Shown one piece after another: positions 52,567 through 60,748 of a DNA stretch of 64,000 nt. Origin of the DNA: Cuneatibacter caecimuris (GTDB lineage: Bacteria; Bacillota; Clostridia; Lachnospirales; Lachnospiraceae); contig NZ_SGXF01000001.1 in the NCBI RefSeq assembly GCF_004216775.1, forward strand, positions 1,270,534-1,334,533, read 5' to 3'. The notes below the pieces were generated by a model, which was not told the origin of the DNA, ran no database searches, and saw only the letters and a list, made by a program, of their open reading frames with translations. A program made the position numbers and the translations under genes. Numbering within the stretch: position 1 is the stretch's first letter; the number at the start of each line of letters is the position of its first letter.

Positions 52567-53415
52567 TTATCCCTCTCCGGTAAGCAGCTGCTGATAAACC
52601 TCGCGTTTACTGATCCCCCGGTCTTTTGCCACCAGTCGCATGGCCTCTTTTCTATCATGCCCGGAATCCAGGTACAGCTTCATATGCTCTTCCAGCTCCA
52701 TTTCCTGCCACTCAGCCTGTTTTTCGGCTTCCATTTCCTGCTGGCTCCGGCCTTCCACAACAATCACGCATTCTCCCCGGGGGTCAGAAGCCTGATATTG
52801 GCGCAGCGCCTCTTCTAATGTGGTCACAAAGACCGTCTCGTGCTTCTTCGTCAATTCCCTGCAAACAGTGGCTCTTCTGTTTCCCAATTCCCCCAAAAGG
52901 ATTTCCAGCGTCCGCACAAGACGATGGGGCGCTTCATAGAGCAGAATTGTTCTGGTCTCTGTTTTCAGTTCCTTCAGAACAGCCTGCCGCTGCTTTTTAT
53001 CCGCAGGAAGAAATGCTTCAAAACAAAACCTTCTGGCAGGCAGTCCTGACAGAGCAAGTGCAGTGACGCAGGCGCAGGCTCCCGGAAGGGCTGTGACTGG
53101 GATTCCCGCTTCATGGCACTGGCGCACCAGCTCTTCCCCGGGATCGCTGATGCCGGGCATTCCCGCGTCTGTAATCAGAGCGATCTGCCTTCCTTCTTTC
53201 ATCTTTTCCACCAGGATTCTGGCCTTATCATATTTGTTAAACTCATGATAGCTGGTCATAGGTTTCTGTATATTAAAGTGATTCAGAAGCTTTATGCTGT
53301 TTCTCGTATCCTCCGCTGCGATCAGGTCTACCTCTCCCAAAATCCGAACCGCCCGGAAAGTCATGTCCTCCAGATTCCCGATGGGCGTAGCGCAGAGATA
53401 TAATTTTCCTTCCAT
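52567..53415 (-). CDS. rsmI: 16S rRNA (cytidine-1402-2'-O)-methyltransferase
   Basis: RsmI methylates C1402 of 16S rRNA. The 282-residue protein has the SAM-binding tetrapyrrole-methylase fold: LYLCATPIGNLEDMTFRAVRILGEVDLIAAEDTR, SYHEFN, ITDAGMPGISDPGEELVRQ, and VTALPGACACVTALALSGLP. A C-terminal segment (KEAMRLVAKDRGISKREVYQQLL) is normal. GAGGAG precedes the ATG. It follows trmN6 by nine bases. Confidence 0.97.
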   Translation of the reverse strand: MEGKLYLCATPIGNLEDMTFRAVRILGEVDLIAAEDTRNSIKLLNHFNIQKPMTSYHEFNKYDKARILVEKMKEGRQIALITDAGMPGISDPGEELVRQCHEAGIPVTALPGACACVTALALSGLPARRFCFEAFLPADKKQRQAVLKELKTETRTILLYEAPHRLVRTLEILLGELGNRRATVCRELTKKHETVFVTTLEEALRQYQASDPRGECVIVVEGRSQQEMEAEKQAEWQEMELEEHMKLYLDSGHDRKEAMRLVAKDRGISKREVYQQLLTGEG

Positions 53416-53424
53416 GACTCCTCC

Positions 53425-54159
53425 TCAGTATCCGTAGGTTTCCCGGATCTCCCTGCTGTATTGGCCGGGGGCTTCAAAAATAATCACCGGCGGTTCCACC
53501 GTCAATTGGCTTCTGCCTCCCCGGACCGCCTCTATCAGCACCATATTCGCTTCTTTATCAGCCTCGGGATGGACCAGCTTCATCCGCTTGGGCTCTATCC
53601 TGTGCTTCTGCAGCGCCATAAATATCTCCGGCAGCCTATAGGGCCTGTGGACCATATAAAATCTGCCGCCTGGTTTCAAAATCCTGGCCGCCTCCCGGAC
53701 CACGTCCTCCAGGCTGCACAGAACCTCATGACGGGCGATTGCCTTTGCCGGATCAGGATTCTTCAGCCCGTGGGAATCTTTCATATAGGGAGGATTGCTG
53801 GTCACAACATCAAAGGAAGCCCCGCCAAATATGGCAGAGGCCTCCTTAATATCTCCGGTCCGGATACTGATTTTTGCTTCCAGATGATTGAGCGCCACGC
53901 TCCTGGCCGCCATATCGGCCACCTCTTCCTGGATTTCCAAACCAACAAACGCCTCTCCCTCTGTTTTCGCTTCCATCAGGATCGGTATAATCCCTGTTCC
54001 CGTCCCCAGATCCAGCACTCTTTCTCCGGCCCGGGCTGCCGCAAACCCGGACAGAAGCACCGCATCCATGCCGAAACAGAATTTTTTTGTATTCTGAATG
54101 ATCTGATAGCCGTTTCGCTGCAGATCATCAATCCTTTCGTGTTCTTTCAGTACGGGCAT
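53425..54159 (-). CDS. trmN6: tRNA1(Val) (adenine-37-N6)-methyltransferase-like protein
   Basis: This 244-residue methyltransferase of the YfiC/TrmN6 (YabB) family has the SAM motif LDLGTGTGIIPILM near residue 55, the NPPY catalytic motif in VTSNPPYMKDS near 115, and the N-terminal QRNGYQIIQNTKKFCFGMDAVLLSGFA. The ATG at 54159 is preceded by AAGGAG at ten bases and overlaps ricT by 32 bases; the longer frame to 54279 is ricT in another frame. Yet to show whether it acts on tRNA or rRNA. Confidence 0.92.
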   Translation of the reverse strand: MPVLKEHERIDDLQRNGYQIIQNTKKFCFGMDAVLLSGFAAARAGERVLDLGTGTGIIPILMEAKTEGEAFVGLEIQEEVADMAARSVALNHLEAKISIRTGDIKEASAIFGGASFDVVTSNPPYMKDSHGLKNPDPAKAIARHEVLCSLEDVVREAARILKPGGRFYMVHRPYRLPEIFMALQKHRIEPKRMKLVHPEADKEANMVLIEAVRGGRSQLTVEPPVIIFEAPGQYSREIRETYGY

Positions 54160-55258
54160 CGTTTCCCTGCTCCTTCTGGCGGTCCTCACGCCGGGGCTCC
54201 CGGTCTCCTTTTCTTGGAAAGTCCTTTTTGGGATGCTCTTTCCGGTTATTTTCTTTCCTGAAATTTTCTCTCCGTCCATTTTCCCGCTTCCCGTTTTCCC
54301 GTCTGGGGGCTTCCTTTCGGGAATACTCCTTTTTCGTATCCTCTCTGCGGGGCGCCGGCGCGGAGGATTCCGCCTCCAACTGCTCCAGTTCCTCCAGCTG
54401 TTCCAGTTCCGCGTCCTCTACCTGCAGCTTGTCTTTTCTCCTGCGGGGACGGAACTTCAGCTCATCTACTTTATACTCCCGGATTTCTTTATCATCCTTC
54501 TCTACATTGACGACTACTTTCACCATCTGGCGCAGAACGCTGACACTGTGGACCTCTCCCCGCAGGCCGTCTGAGGTGATCACGCCGTCGCCCACAGCGG
54601 GCAGCCGGCTGTTCAGATATTCATATGTCTCCTGCTCATTTTTCAGACAACACATCAGCCTTCCGCAGGCGCCGGAAATCTTTGACGGATTCAGGGACAA
54701 ATTCTGCTCTTTCGCCATTCTGATAGATACCGGCGCAAAATCAGACAAATAACTGTTGCAGCACAACACTCTTCCGCAAATTCCAATGCCTCCCAGAATC
54801 TTCGTCTCATCCCGGACCCCGATCTGGCGAAGTTCAATTCTGGTGCGGAAAACGGATGCCAGATCCTTAACCAGTTCCCGGAAATCAATGCGGCCGTCCG
54901 CAGTGAAATAAAACAACACTTTATTGTTATCAAACGTATACTCCGCATCGATCAGCTTCATTTCCAACTGATGTTTTGCTATTTTTTCCTGACAGATCTT
55001 AAAGGCTTCTTTTTCTTTCTCCCTGTTTTTTTGTTCCTGTTCCTCATCCGCGTCTGTGGCAATGCGGATCACAGGTTTCAGCGGCTGCACAACCTTCTCC
55101 TCTTCCACAGTCTTGTTGCCCAGCACAACATTGCCGAACTCCACGCCCCTGGCAGTTTCCACAATCACATTCTGTCCCGCTTCAATTTCCAGATCCCCCG
55201 GAGAAAAATAGTATACTTTTCCGGCTCTTCGGAACCTGACTCCAATTACCTGTATCAT
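54128..55258 (-). CDS. ricT: RicT/YaaT-type PSP1 domain protein with charged tail
   Basis: The 376-residue protein is a PSP1-domain protein of the RicT (YaaT) family, part of the Y-complex that affects RNase Y, biofilm and sporulation in Bacillus. The core (residues 1-265) has VIGVRFRRAGKVYYFSPGDLEIEAGQNVIVETARGVEFG, the Cys-rich LGGIGICGRVLCCNSYLSDFAPVSIRMAKEQNLSLNPSKISGACGRLMCCL, which in relatives helps bind [4Fe-4S], and VGDGVITSDGL. After about 265, an unusual 110-residue tail is very rich in Arg, Glu, Lys and Asn (repeated RKE/RRE), likely disordered and possibly RNA-binding. Confidence 0.93.
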   Translation of the reverse strand: MIQVIGVRFRRAGKVYYFSPGDLEIEAGQNVIVETARGVEFGNVVLGNKTVEEEKVVQPLKPVIRIATDADEEQEQKNREKEKEAFKICQEKIAKHQLEMKLIDAEYTFDNNKVLFYFTADGRIDFRELVKDLASVFRTRIELRQIGVRDETKILGGIGICGRVLCCNSYLSDFAPVSIRMAKEQNLSLNPSKISGACGRLMCCLKNEQETYEYLNSRLPAVGDGVITSDGLRGEVHSVSVLRQMVKVVVNVEKDDKEIREYKVDELKFRPRRRKDKLQVEDAELEQLEELEQLEAESSAPAPRREDTKKEYSRKEAPRRENGKRENGRRENFRKENNRKEHPKKDFPRKGDREPRREDRQKEQGNDARTERTRKD

Positions 55259-55274
55259 AAATTATTCCTTTCTG

Positions 55275-56255
55275 CTAATTTTCCTGGATCGTCAAAAGCA
55301 TCAGCTCCATTGTCAGCTCATAATTGACGTTTGCATCCAGCCTCCGTTTCGCTGTTTCCATTCCTTCCAGAATCGTTTCAATGCCCGGAAAAGAACAAAT
55401 CTGCGCTTCCTGCCTGATATAACGGAATTCATCCTTAAACACCAGCAGGTTCATGTCGTTCGTTGCCTTAAACAGCAGCACATCCCTGTACCACCGCTCC
55501 ATAAAATCAATGCAGTCTTTTACCTGCAGCTTATATTCCTCCAGACTGCGTATCGTTTCCAGCAGCTGTTCCAGATCCATTTTGCGCACATTTCTGAGCA
55601 GCTGAAGTATTCTGCTCATCATAACAGAAAATGACTCTGACTCTGCCATTTTTCTGGCTTTCCCTATATTTCCTCCCGCAAAGCGGACGATCGTTTCAAG
55701 CTTGTCCTCCTGCAGCCCCAGGCCTGCCAGCGCTCCGCGCAGCTGGCTGTCCAGCACCGGCTTCAGGTTCAGCACCACCGCTCTGGACAAAATTGTAGGC
55801 AGAAAGCTCTCCGCGTTCTCGCTGAGCAGCAGAATCACCCCATATCCCGGCGGTTCTTCCAGAGTCTTCAGCAAAGCGTTCTGAGCCTGTATTGTCATTT
55901 TTTCCGCTTCGTCCACAATGTAAACCTTGTGGGCGCTCTGATACGGCCGGATCAAAATATCCTGATTCAGCCCCCTACGGATATCGTCCACCCCGATACT
56001 GGCCGGCTTTTCATGGCCTACATAAATCACATCAGGATGGTTATGGCCCGCCATCTGCAGGCAGGAACGGCATTTCCCGCAGGGCTTGGCCCCGCTGCCT
56101 TCACACTGCAGCGCTTTTGAAAATTCCTCAGCAAACAGGCGCTTCCCCAATCCGTCCTCTCCGCTGAGAATGCAGGCATGGGGGACCTTCTGCTGTTCCA
56201 GCGCATGCACGAAAAATTCCTTAATATGTTCATTTCCTATAATCTGCTCAAACAA
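55275..56255 (-). CDS. holB: DNA polymerase III subunit delta' (TTG start)
   Basis: The clamp-loader subunit has 326 residues: LSGEDGLGKRLFAEEFSKAL (P-loop-like), the zinc site CEGSGAKPCGKCRSCLQMAG, VDEAEKMTIQAQNALLKTLEEPP, and a Ser in LLSENAESFLPTILSRAV, where SRC is usual and here reads SRA. The start codon is TTG (56253-56255), with AAGGAGGAG about eight bases upstream. It heads the minus-strand cluster ricT, trmN6, rsmI and spmA. Confidence 0.95.
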   Translation of the reverse strand: MFEQIIGNEHIKEFFVHALEQQKVPHACILSGEDGLGKRLFAEEFSKALQCEGSGAKPCGKCRSCLQMAGHNHPDVIYVGHEKPASIGVDDIRRGLNQDILIRPYQSAHKVYIVDEAEKMTIQAQNALLKTLEEPPGYGVILLLSENAESFLPTILSRAVVLNLKPVLDSQLRGALAGLGLQEDKLETIVRFAGGNIGKARKMAESESFSVMMSRILQLLRNVRKMDLEQLLETIRSLEEYKLQVKDCIDFMERWYRDVLLFKATNDMNLLVFKDEFRYIRQEAQICSFPGIETILEGMETAKRRLDANVNYELTMELMLLTIQEN

Positions 56256-56333
56256 AACAGTCTCCTCCTTCCGCCTCCGGCTTTTATCATACCATATTTT
56301 TTTTAAATTCTAAAGCATTTTGTGAAAAAAAAC

Positions 56334-56374
56334 ACCTCCCATGGCTGATATATTCATGATACCACATGGGAGGT
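56334..56374 (-). terminator. Terminator of the surface metallophosphoesterase gene
   Basis: ACCTCCCATG and CATGGGAGGT form ten perfect pairs around a 21-base loop; on the minus strand GTTTTTTTT follows. Confidence 0.9.
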
Positions 56375-56447
56375 TATTTTTTCTTAATTCTCCGGCTGAT
56401 CTTTTAATTATACTTTACCCCGCCGGTCTGATCATTATTCTAAAGCT

Positions 56448-59400
56448 TTACTGGTTCCTGTTCTGTTTTCTTTTCCGTCCGGCAATCTCCATTGCTGTTG
56501 CGGAGCCTGCTACAGTGGCCAGAGCAATCACTGTCACAAGAATCAGCCAGCTCATATTGGTGGAATCCCCTGTACCGGGAGTGCTTTCCACTGTGCTGCT
56601 CGGGATCTCGCCGGGCTCTGTTTCTTCTGTACTGCTCTCTGTTTCACCGGGTTCTTCCGCATCCGAACTGCTCTCTGTTTCACCGGGTTCTTCCGCATCC
56701 GAGCTGCTCTCTGTTTCGCCAGGTTCTTCCGCATCCGAGCTGCTCTCTATTTCAGCGGGCGTGGTTGCATCTGTGCTGATTTCTGTTTCAGTGGGCGTGG
56801 TCACATCCGGGCTGGTCTCCGGTTCAGTGGGTTTGGTCACGTCCGGGCTGGTTTCTGTTTCACTGGGCTCCGTCGCCTCTGTACTGCTTTCCGGTTCGCT
56901 GGGCTCTGTCGCCTCTGTGCTGCTTTCCGGTTCGCTGGGCTCTGTCGCCTCTGTGCTGCTTTCCGGTTCGCTGGGCTCTGTCGCCTCTGTACTGCTCTCC
57001 GGCTCCGTCGGCTGCTCAGCCTTTATAAGTTTTTTCGCCGCCTCCTCAAGGGCTGCAGCCGCATCAGCCACATCCTTTGGAGTCACAGTGCCGCCCTCAT
57101 TTTTCAGCACCGTTTCCGCCGCTTCCTTAGCTGCTTCAAACTCAATCCAGCTCTCCGGTGTGTAATCCTCTTTTAATTCTCCCGCGTATTTGTCATACAC
57201 CGTCTGAAGTTCACTCATATCTACTTTCAGCCCGGCCATAGCTGTCTTCAGTTTCTGAGCCGCCGCAAATACCTCCAGACGTGCGCTTTCATTGGCGCTG
57301 TTCAGGAGCGCCTTTGCATTCGTGAGGAACCCGGAAAATGTGCCCCAGCTCTCCGCGGTATAATCTGTTTCCACTTTATCCCCAGCTTCTGCTGTTACGG
57401 AAGGCAGGGAAGGCACAGAAAGAATTAAATCAAATTCCGGCATCCATGTTGCAGTGACATAATTCCTGGCCCGGAAATGGATCCGGTCCGCATAGACATT
57501 TACCTGATAACCTGTTCCTGATTCTGTAATACCATTTTCTGATTCATTAAAGGACGGGCAGTCAATCATAGTTCCATATGTCTTATCCATTGTAGTGGCA
57601 ATGCCAAAACCATTATGAATATGTCCGCTCATCACTACAGCCTGCGGATACCCGGAAAGAATTTCTCTTACCCGGTTCATCAGTTCTTCTTCCTTCGTAA
57701 ACCCGCCATAGGCATTTGCCCGGGGATGCGTATCATTCAGAGCCTGATGCACAGCAACAATTACCGGCTTTTCCGGGTCGGCGGCGCCGGCAGCGCCATT
57801 CTCCCCTTCTCCAAGCTTCTGCTCAAACCATACCAGCTGTTCTTCTGACATGTCAATGCAGTCCTTGAGCCCGTCTTCTGTATTGAGCACAATAAAGTGG
57901 TATCCGTTGATCCATTTATCAAAATAAACCTTATCGCTGTCCGGATCGTCCCTGTACTTCTTGTTATCCCTCATATAGGCTTCATATGCCACAGCATAGT
58001 TGCTTGAAAAACCAGTGGAGGAGGAACTGTCATTTTTGCGCACATCATGGTTTCCCAACGCGATCAGTTTATTGGGGATCTGTCCTGCGTATTGCTCGAT
58101 AAGGTCAAAATACTGCGTGCGGGAATTATTATCAGAACCAAAGGAAATGTTGTCTCCCAGGGTTACCAATGCGTCGCTGTCAGCATGGTTGGCTGCGATA
58201 TCCTTGAGCCCTGCTGTAAATTTGGCCGCGCGGGAAGAATCACTGTCCCGTAAATGCACATCTGCCAGCACGTCAAATGTCAGGAGCGGCTTCTTCGCGC
58301 TGTCCTGAAGCAGCGCATAAGCATTTTCCAGTTCAGCGCACAGAGCTGCTGCAGTATCTTCATCTGCATTTGCCGCCTGTCCCTTAATTCTCTCAAGGGA
58401 TGCTTTGAATGCATTGATATTTTCCTGGCTGTATTCCTCAGTTCCGGCAATGCTGATCATCTGCTCCATCTCATTCAGCTTAAGAGAAAGGGCCTCGGAG
58501 CGGTACAGATTACTGCATTCGGACTCTGTCAGCGCTTTTTTAATAATCCTCACTTCATCCAGCAGGCATCCATCGGCCCCGTAAGTGAAGTGGCCGTCCG
58601 CGCCAAGCACAAACTCTCCGTCGTCAACGCTCGTCCCTGCCTGGCCGGACATATCAACGGCCCCGATTTTACGGCCGTCCATATAGACTGTCATATAGCC
58701 GTCCCGATCGAATGAGGTAACAATATAATGCCAGTTATCATTATTCCCTGATATATTCTTGAGCTCGATACGGCTCCCCTTTTTGCCGGATATATTCATG
58801 CGAAGGTCGTCGATGCTGTTCACATTAGGCGCGTGGTAATTCCCTACCGCCAAACCGACGTTAGAACCGGAGGCATAATCCTTATTTCCCAAAATCGCAG
58901 AGTCACTGGCTCCATGGCCTATGCTTTTATGCCAGAATGCAAGAGTGAAATCTGAACTGCCGAACGTCACGCCCGGCTGTTTTCCAAAGGTGATGTACTG
59001 CTCCGCAGTATTTCCTTTCCGATGGCTTGCATCGTTGGAAATCTTAACTGCCTTTCCTTTCACGCCATCCACAAACTCTACTGCGCCTACAATCGTTCCG
59101 TTGGTCTGGTGGGATGAGCTGTCTTCCGCAGTCCCATTGTCAAAGGTGACATGCAAAGTCGTCAAATCTTTTGAAACACTGGGTTTGTCCAGGTCATATA
59201 ATTCAGTCACCTGATCCGGGGTCAGAGCGCTCCGGTACATACGCAGCTCGTCCACAGTAGCTCCAGGTGTGCCATATGTATGAACGCCGTCGGCGCCAAG
59301 TACAAAATTCTGTCCGTCCACATCAATGCTTAAATCTTTGTAAGTACTGATATCTTTACTTCCGTAAAGCGCCCCGTCCACATAAACGCTCATGCTGCCG

Positions 59401-60002
59401 TCCCTGTCAAAGGTTGCCGCAAGATGGTGCCATGTGTCATCGCAAACATAGACTTTATTGATCTCTACGCGTGTTCCCTGTTTTGCAACAAAATTTACAC
59501 GGACGTCAGCCGGTGTATTGGCAGAAAAGTTTCCCAGTGTCAGACCGCGGTTTGTTCCGGAATCATAATCTTTATTGCCAAATATAGAAACATCGTTGCC
59601 GCCGTGGTCATCATTGGCTGTATCTCCCGGCGAAACGCCTTCGGCGTCCGTCTTGTACCAAAGAGAAACTGAAAAATCACTGGTACCGAACTTCAGATTA
59701 CTGCCGTAATCTACAAAATTAGCGGCAAGGTTCTTTTTACGGTGGTTGGAATCATTTACAATGCGGATTGCCTTCCCACCATTCACCCCTTCCACAAATT
59801 CCACTGTGCCATACTGGCTGTCCTTTGTAATGGTTCCATTATTGCCGGCTCCGGAAGCATCGTTGGCTGTTTCATCATCAAAAGATGAATAGAGCACCAG
59901 ATTAGAGTCCTGTACCGGATCTGCACTGACTGAAGGCAGATTCAATGGAGAAATAGCTAGCAGAGCTGCAAGGGCACAAGCAGTTAAACGTTTTATGTGC
60001 AT
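56448..60002 (-). CDS. Large cell-surface protein: two LamG domains, metallophosphoesterase, FIVAR repeats, LPXTG-like anchor
   Basis: The 1184-residue secreted protein has a signal peptide (MHIKRLTACALAALLAISPL), two LamG/concanavalin-like domains (about 35-255 and 285-505, each with DxxWHxxxxxFDRDG-type ends), a calcineurin-like phosphoesterase (about 570-850: DVLADVHLRD, VTLGDNISFG, ALGNHD, VAVHQALN, MSGHIHNGFG), FIVAR helical modules (about 505-570 and 870-1000), and a Thr/Glu/Ser/Pro spacer with 12-residue repeats (TEPSEPESSTEA; PGETESSSDAEE). The end, TPGTGDSTN plus a hydrophobic helix and RKRKQNRNQ, is a sortase-type anchor in which L of LPXTG is T. A carbohydrate-bound wall phosphatase or phosphodiesterase is likely; the substrate is unknown. 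Confidence 0.92.
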   Translation of the reverse strand: MHIKRLTACALAALLAISPLNLPSVSADPVQDSNLVLYSSFDDETANDASGAGNNGTITKDSQYGTVEFVEGVNGGKAIRIVNDSNHRKKNLAANFVDYGSNLKFGTSDFSVSLWYKTDAEGVSPGDTANDDHGGNDVSIFGNKDYDSGTNRGLTLGNFSANTPADVRVNFVAKQGTRVEINKVYVCDDTWHHLAATFDRDGSMSVYVDGALYGSKDISTYKDLSIDVDGQNFVLGADGVHTYGTPGATVDELRMYRSALTPDQVTELYDLDKPSVSKDLTTLHVTFDNGTAEDSSSHQTNGTIVGAVEFVDGVKGKAVKISNDASHRKGNTAEQYITFGKQPGVTFGSSDFTLAFWHKSIGHGASDSAILGNKDYASGSNVGLAVGNYHAPNVNSIDDLRMNISGKKGSRIELKNISGNNDNWHYIVTSFDRDGYMTVYMDGRKIGAVDMSGQAGTSVDDGEFVLGADGHFTYGADGCLLDEVRIIKKALTESECSNLYRSEALSLKLNEMEQMISIAGTEEYSQENINAFKASLERIKGQAANADEDTAAALCAELENAYALLQDSAKKPLLTFDVLADVHLRDSDSSRAAKFTAGLKDIAANHADSDALVTLGDNISFGSDNNSRTQYFDLIEQYAGQIPNKLIALGNHDVRKNDSSSSTGFSSNYAVAYEAYMRDNKKYRDDPDSDKVYFDKWINGYHFIVLNTEDGLKDCIDMSEEQLVWFEQKLGEGENGAAGAADPEKPVIVAVHQALNDTHPRANAYGGFTKEEELMNRVREILSGYPQAVVMSGHIHNGFGIATTMDKTYGTMIDCPSFNESENGITESGTGYQVNVYADRIHFRARNYVTATWMPEFDLILSVPSLPSVTAEAGDKVETDYTAESWGTFSGFLTNAKALLNSANESARLEVFAAAQKLKTAMAGLKVDMSELQTVYDKYAGELKEDYTPESWIEFEAAKEAAETVLKNEGGTVTPKDVADAAAALEEAAKKLIKAEQPTEPESSTEATEPSEPESSTEATEPSEPESSTEATEPSEPESSTEATEPSETETSPDVTKPTEPETSPDVTTPTETEISTDATTPAEIESSSDAEEPGETESSSDAEEPGETESSSDAEEPGETESSTEETEPGEIPSSTVESTPGTGDSTNMSWLILVTVIALATVAGSATAMEIAGRKRKQNRNQ
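56620..57010 (-). repeat. 36-base tandem repeats encoding the surface-protein spacer
   Basis: Two blocks of 36-base units occur within the gene: three near-identical copies encoding GETESSSDAEEP (about 56640-56750) and about four encoding SEPESSTEATEP (about 56870-57000). Copy number may vary between strains by slippage or recombination. Confidence 0.8.
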
Positions 60003-60145
60003 GACACATCCCCCTTTTAATTCTTTAAATTTTCACAAATTGCATCATTCCATATTATACCAAATGCTTCGGTTTTGATAAGTAGAATCTTTTATTCCCC
60101 TCCTCCATCCAAAAAGCGCCCAATTTAATCCTCTCCGCCCGCAAA

Positions 60146-60739
60146 TCAGGTGTTTATTCTATTGGAGATAAATAATTTCACCTTCTGGATACAGGCCTCC
60201 AGCTCTCTGTTTTCAAATTTTTCGTTTATTCCGCACTCTGCCAGTTTCTCCTCACTGAAGTCCTCAGAATCCGCAAGAAAACGCCTGCACAGCTCTGCAT
60301 ATCTGGGCTGGGGCTCCTTCTGTTCCCTCTTCACCGCCCGGATCAGGCGCTCCCCATCCTCAATCTCTATATAAATCGGAACCAATATCTCTTTTCCAAA
60401 ATATTCTCTCATTTTTTTGTAGGATTCCAGTGTTCCGATCATCAGATAATCCTGTTCGCCCGGACATATCTGCCCGTCATCCGCCGTAAGATATTTCCAT
60501 ATACCATGAACTGTATGATACGCCCGAAGTTCTATAATAAGCCCCTGCTGTTCCAGCTTCTCTGCTTCCCCGTCATTGATAAAATGGTACTCCACTCCAT
60601 CTGTTTCTCCTTCCCTCCTGGGGCGGGTAGTATAGAGCGTCACCGTATGCAGCCCCAGGGACTTATCGTCACACAGCCGATGATAGACCGTATCCTTTCC
60701 CGATGCACTTTTACCCATGATATAAAATATTTTTCCCAT
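60146..60739 (-). CDS. Guanylate kinase-like protein
   Basis: This 197-residue P-loop protein begins MGKIFYIMGKSASGKDTVYHRL, and TLYTTRPRREGETDGVEYHFI matches the GMP-binding region of guanylate kinases. The rest is shorter and more divergent than the housekeeping Gmk, so the substrate may differ or it may be a paralogue. It lies ten bases after the decarboxylase-like gene. In Bacillus the equivalent position between yaaO and yaaQ/holB is held by thymidylate kinase (tmk). Confidence 0.85.
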   Translation of the reverse strand: MGKIFYIMGKSASGKDTVYHRLCDDKSLGLHTVTLYTTRPRREGETDGVEYHFINDGEAEKLEQQGLIIELRAYHTVHGIWKYLTADDGQICPGEQDYLMIGTLESYKKMREYFGKEILVPIYIEIEDGERLIRAVKREQKEPQPRYAELCRRFLADSEDFSEEKLAECGINEKFENRELEACIQKVKLFISNRINT

Positions 60740-60748
60740 GCCTTTACC

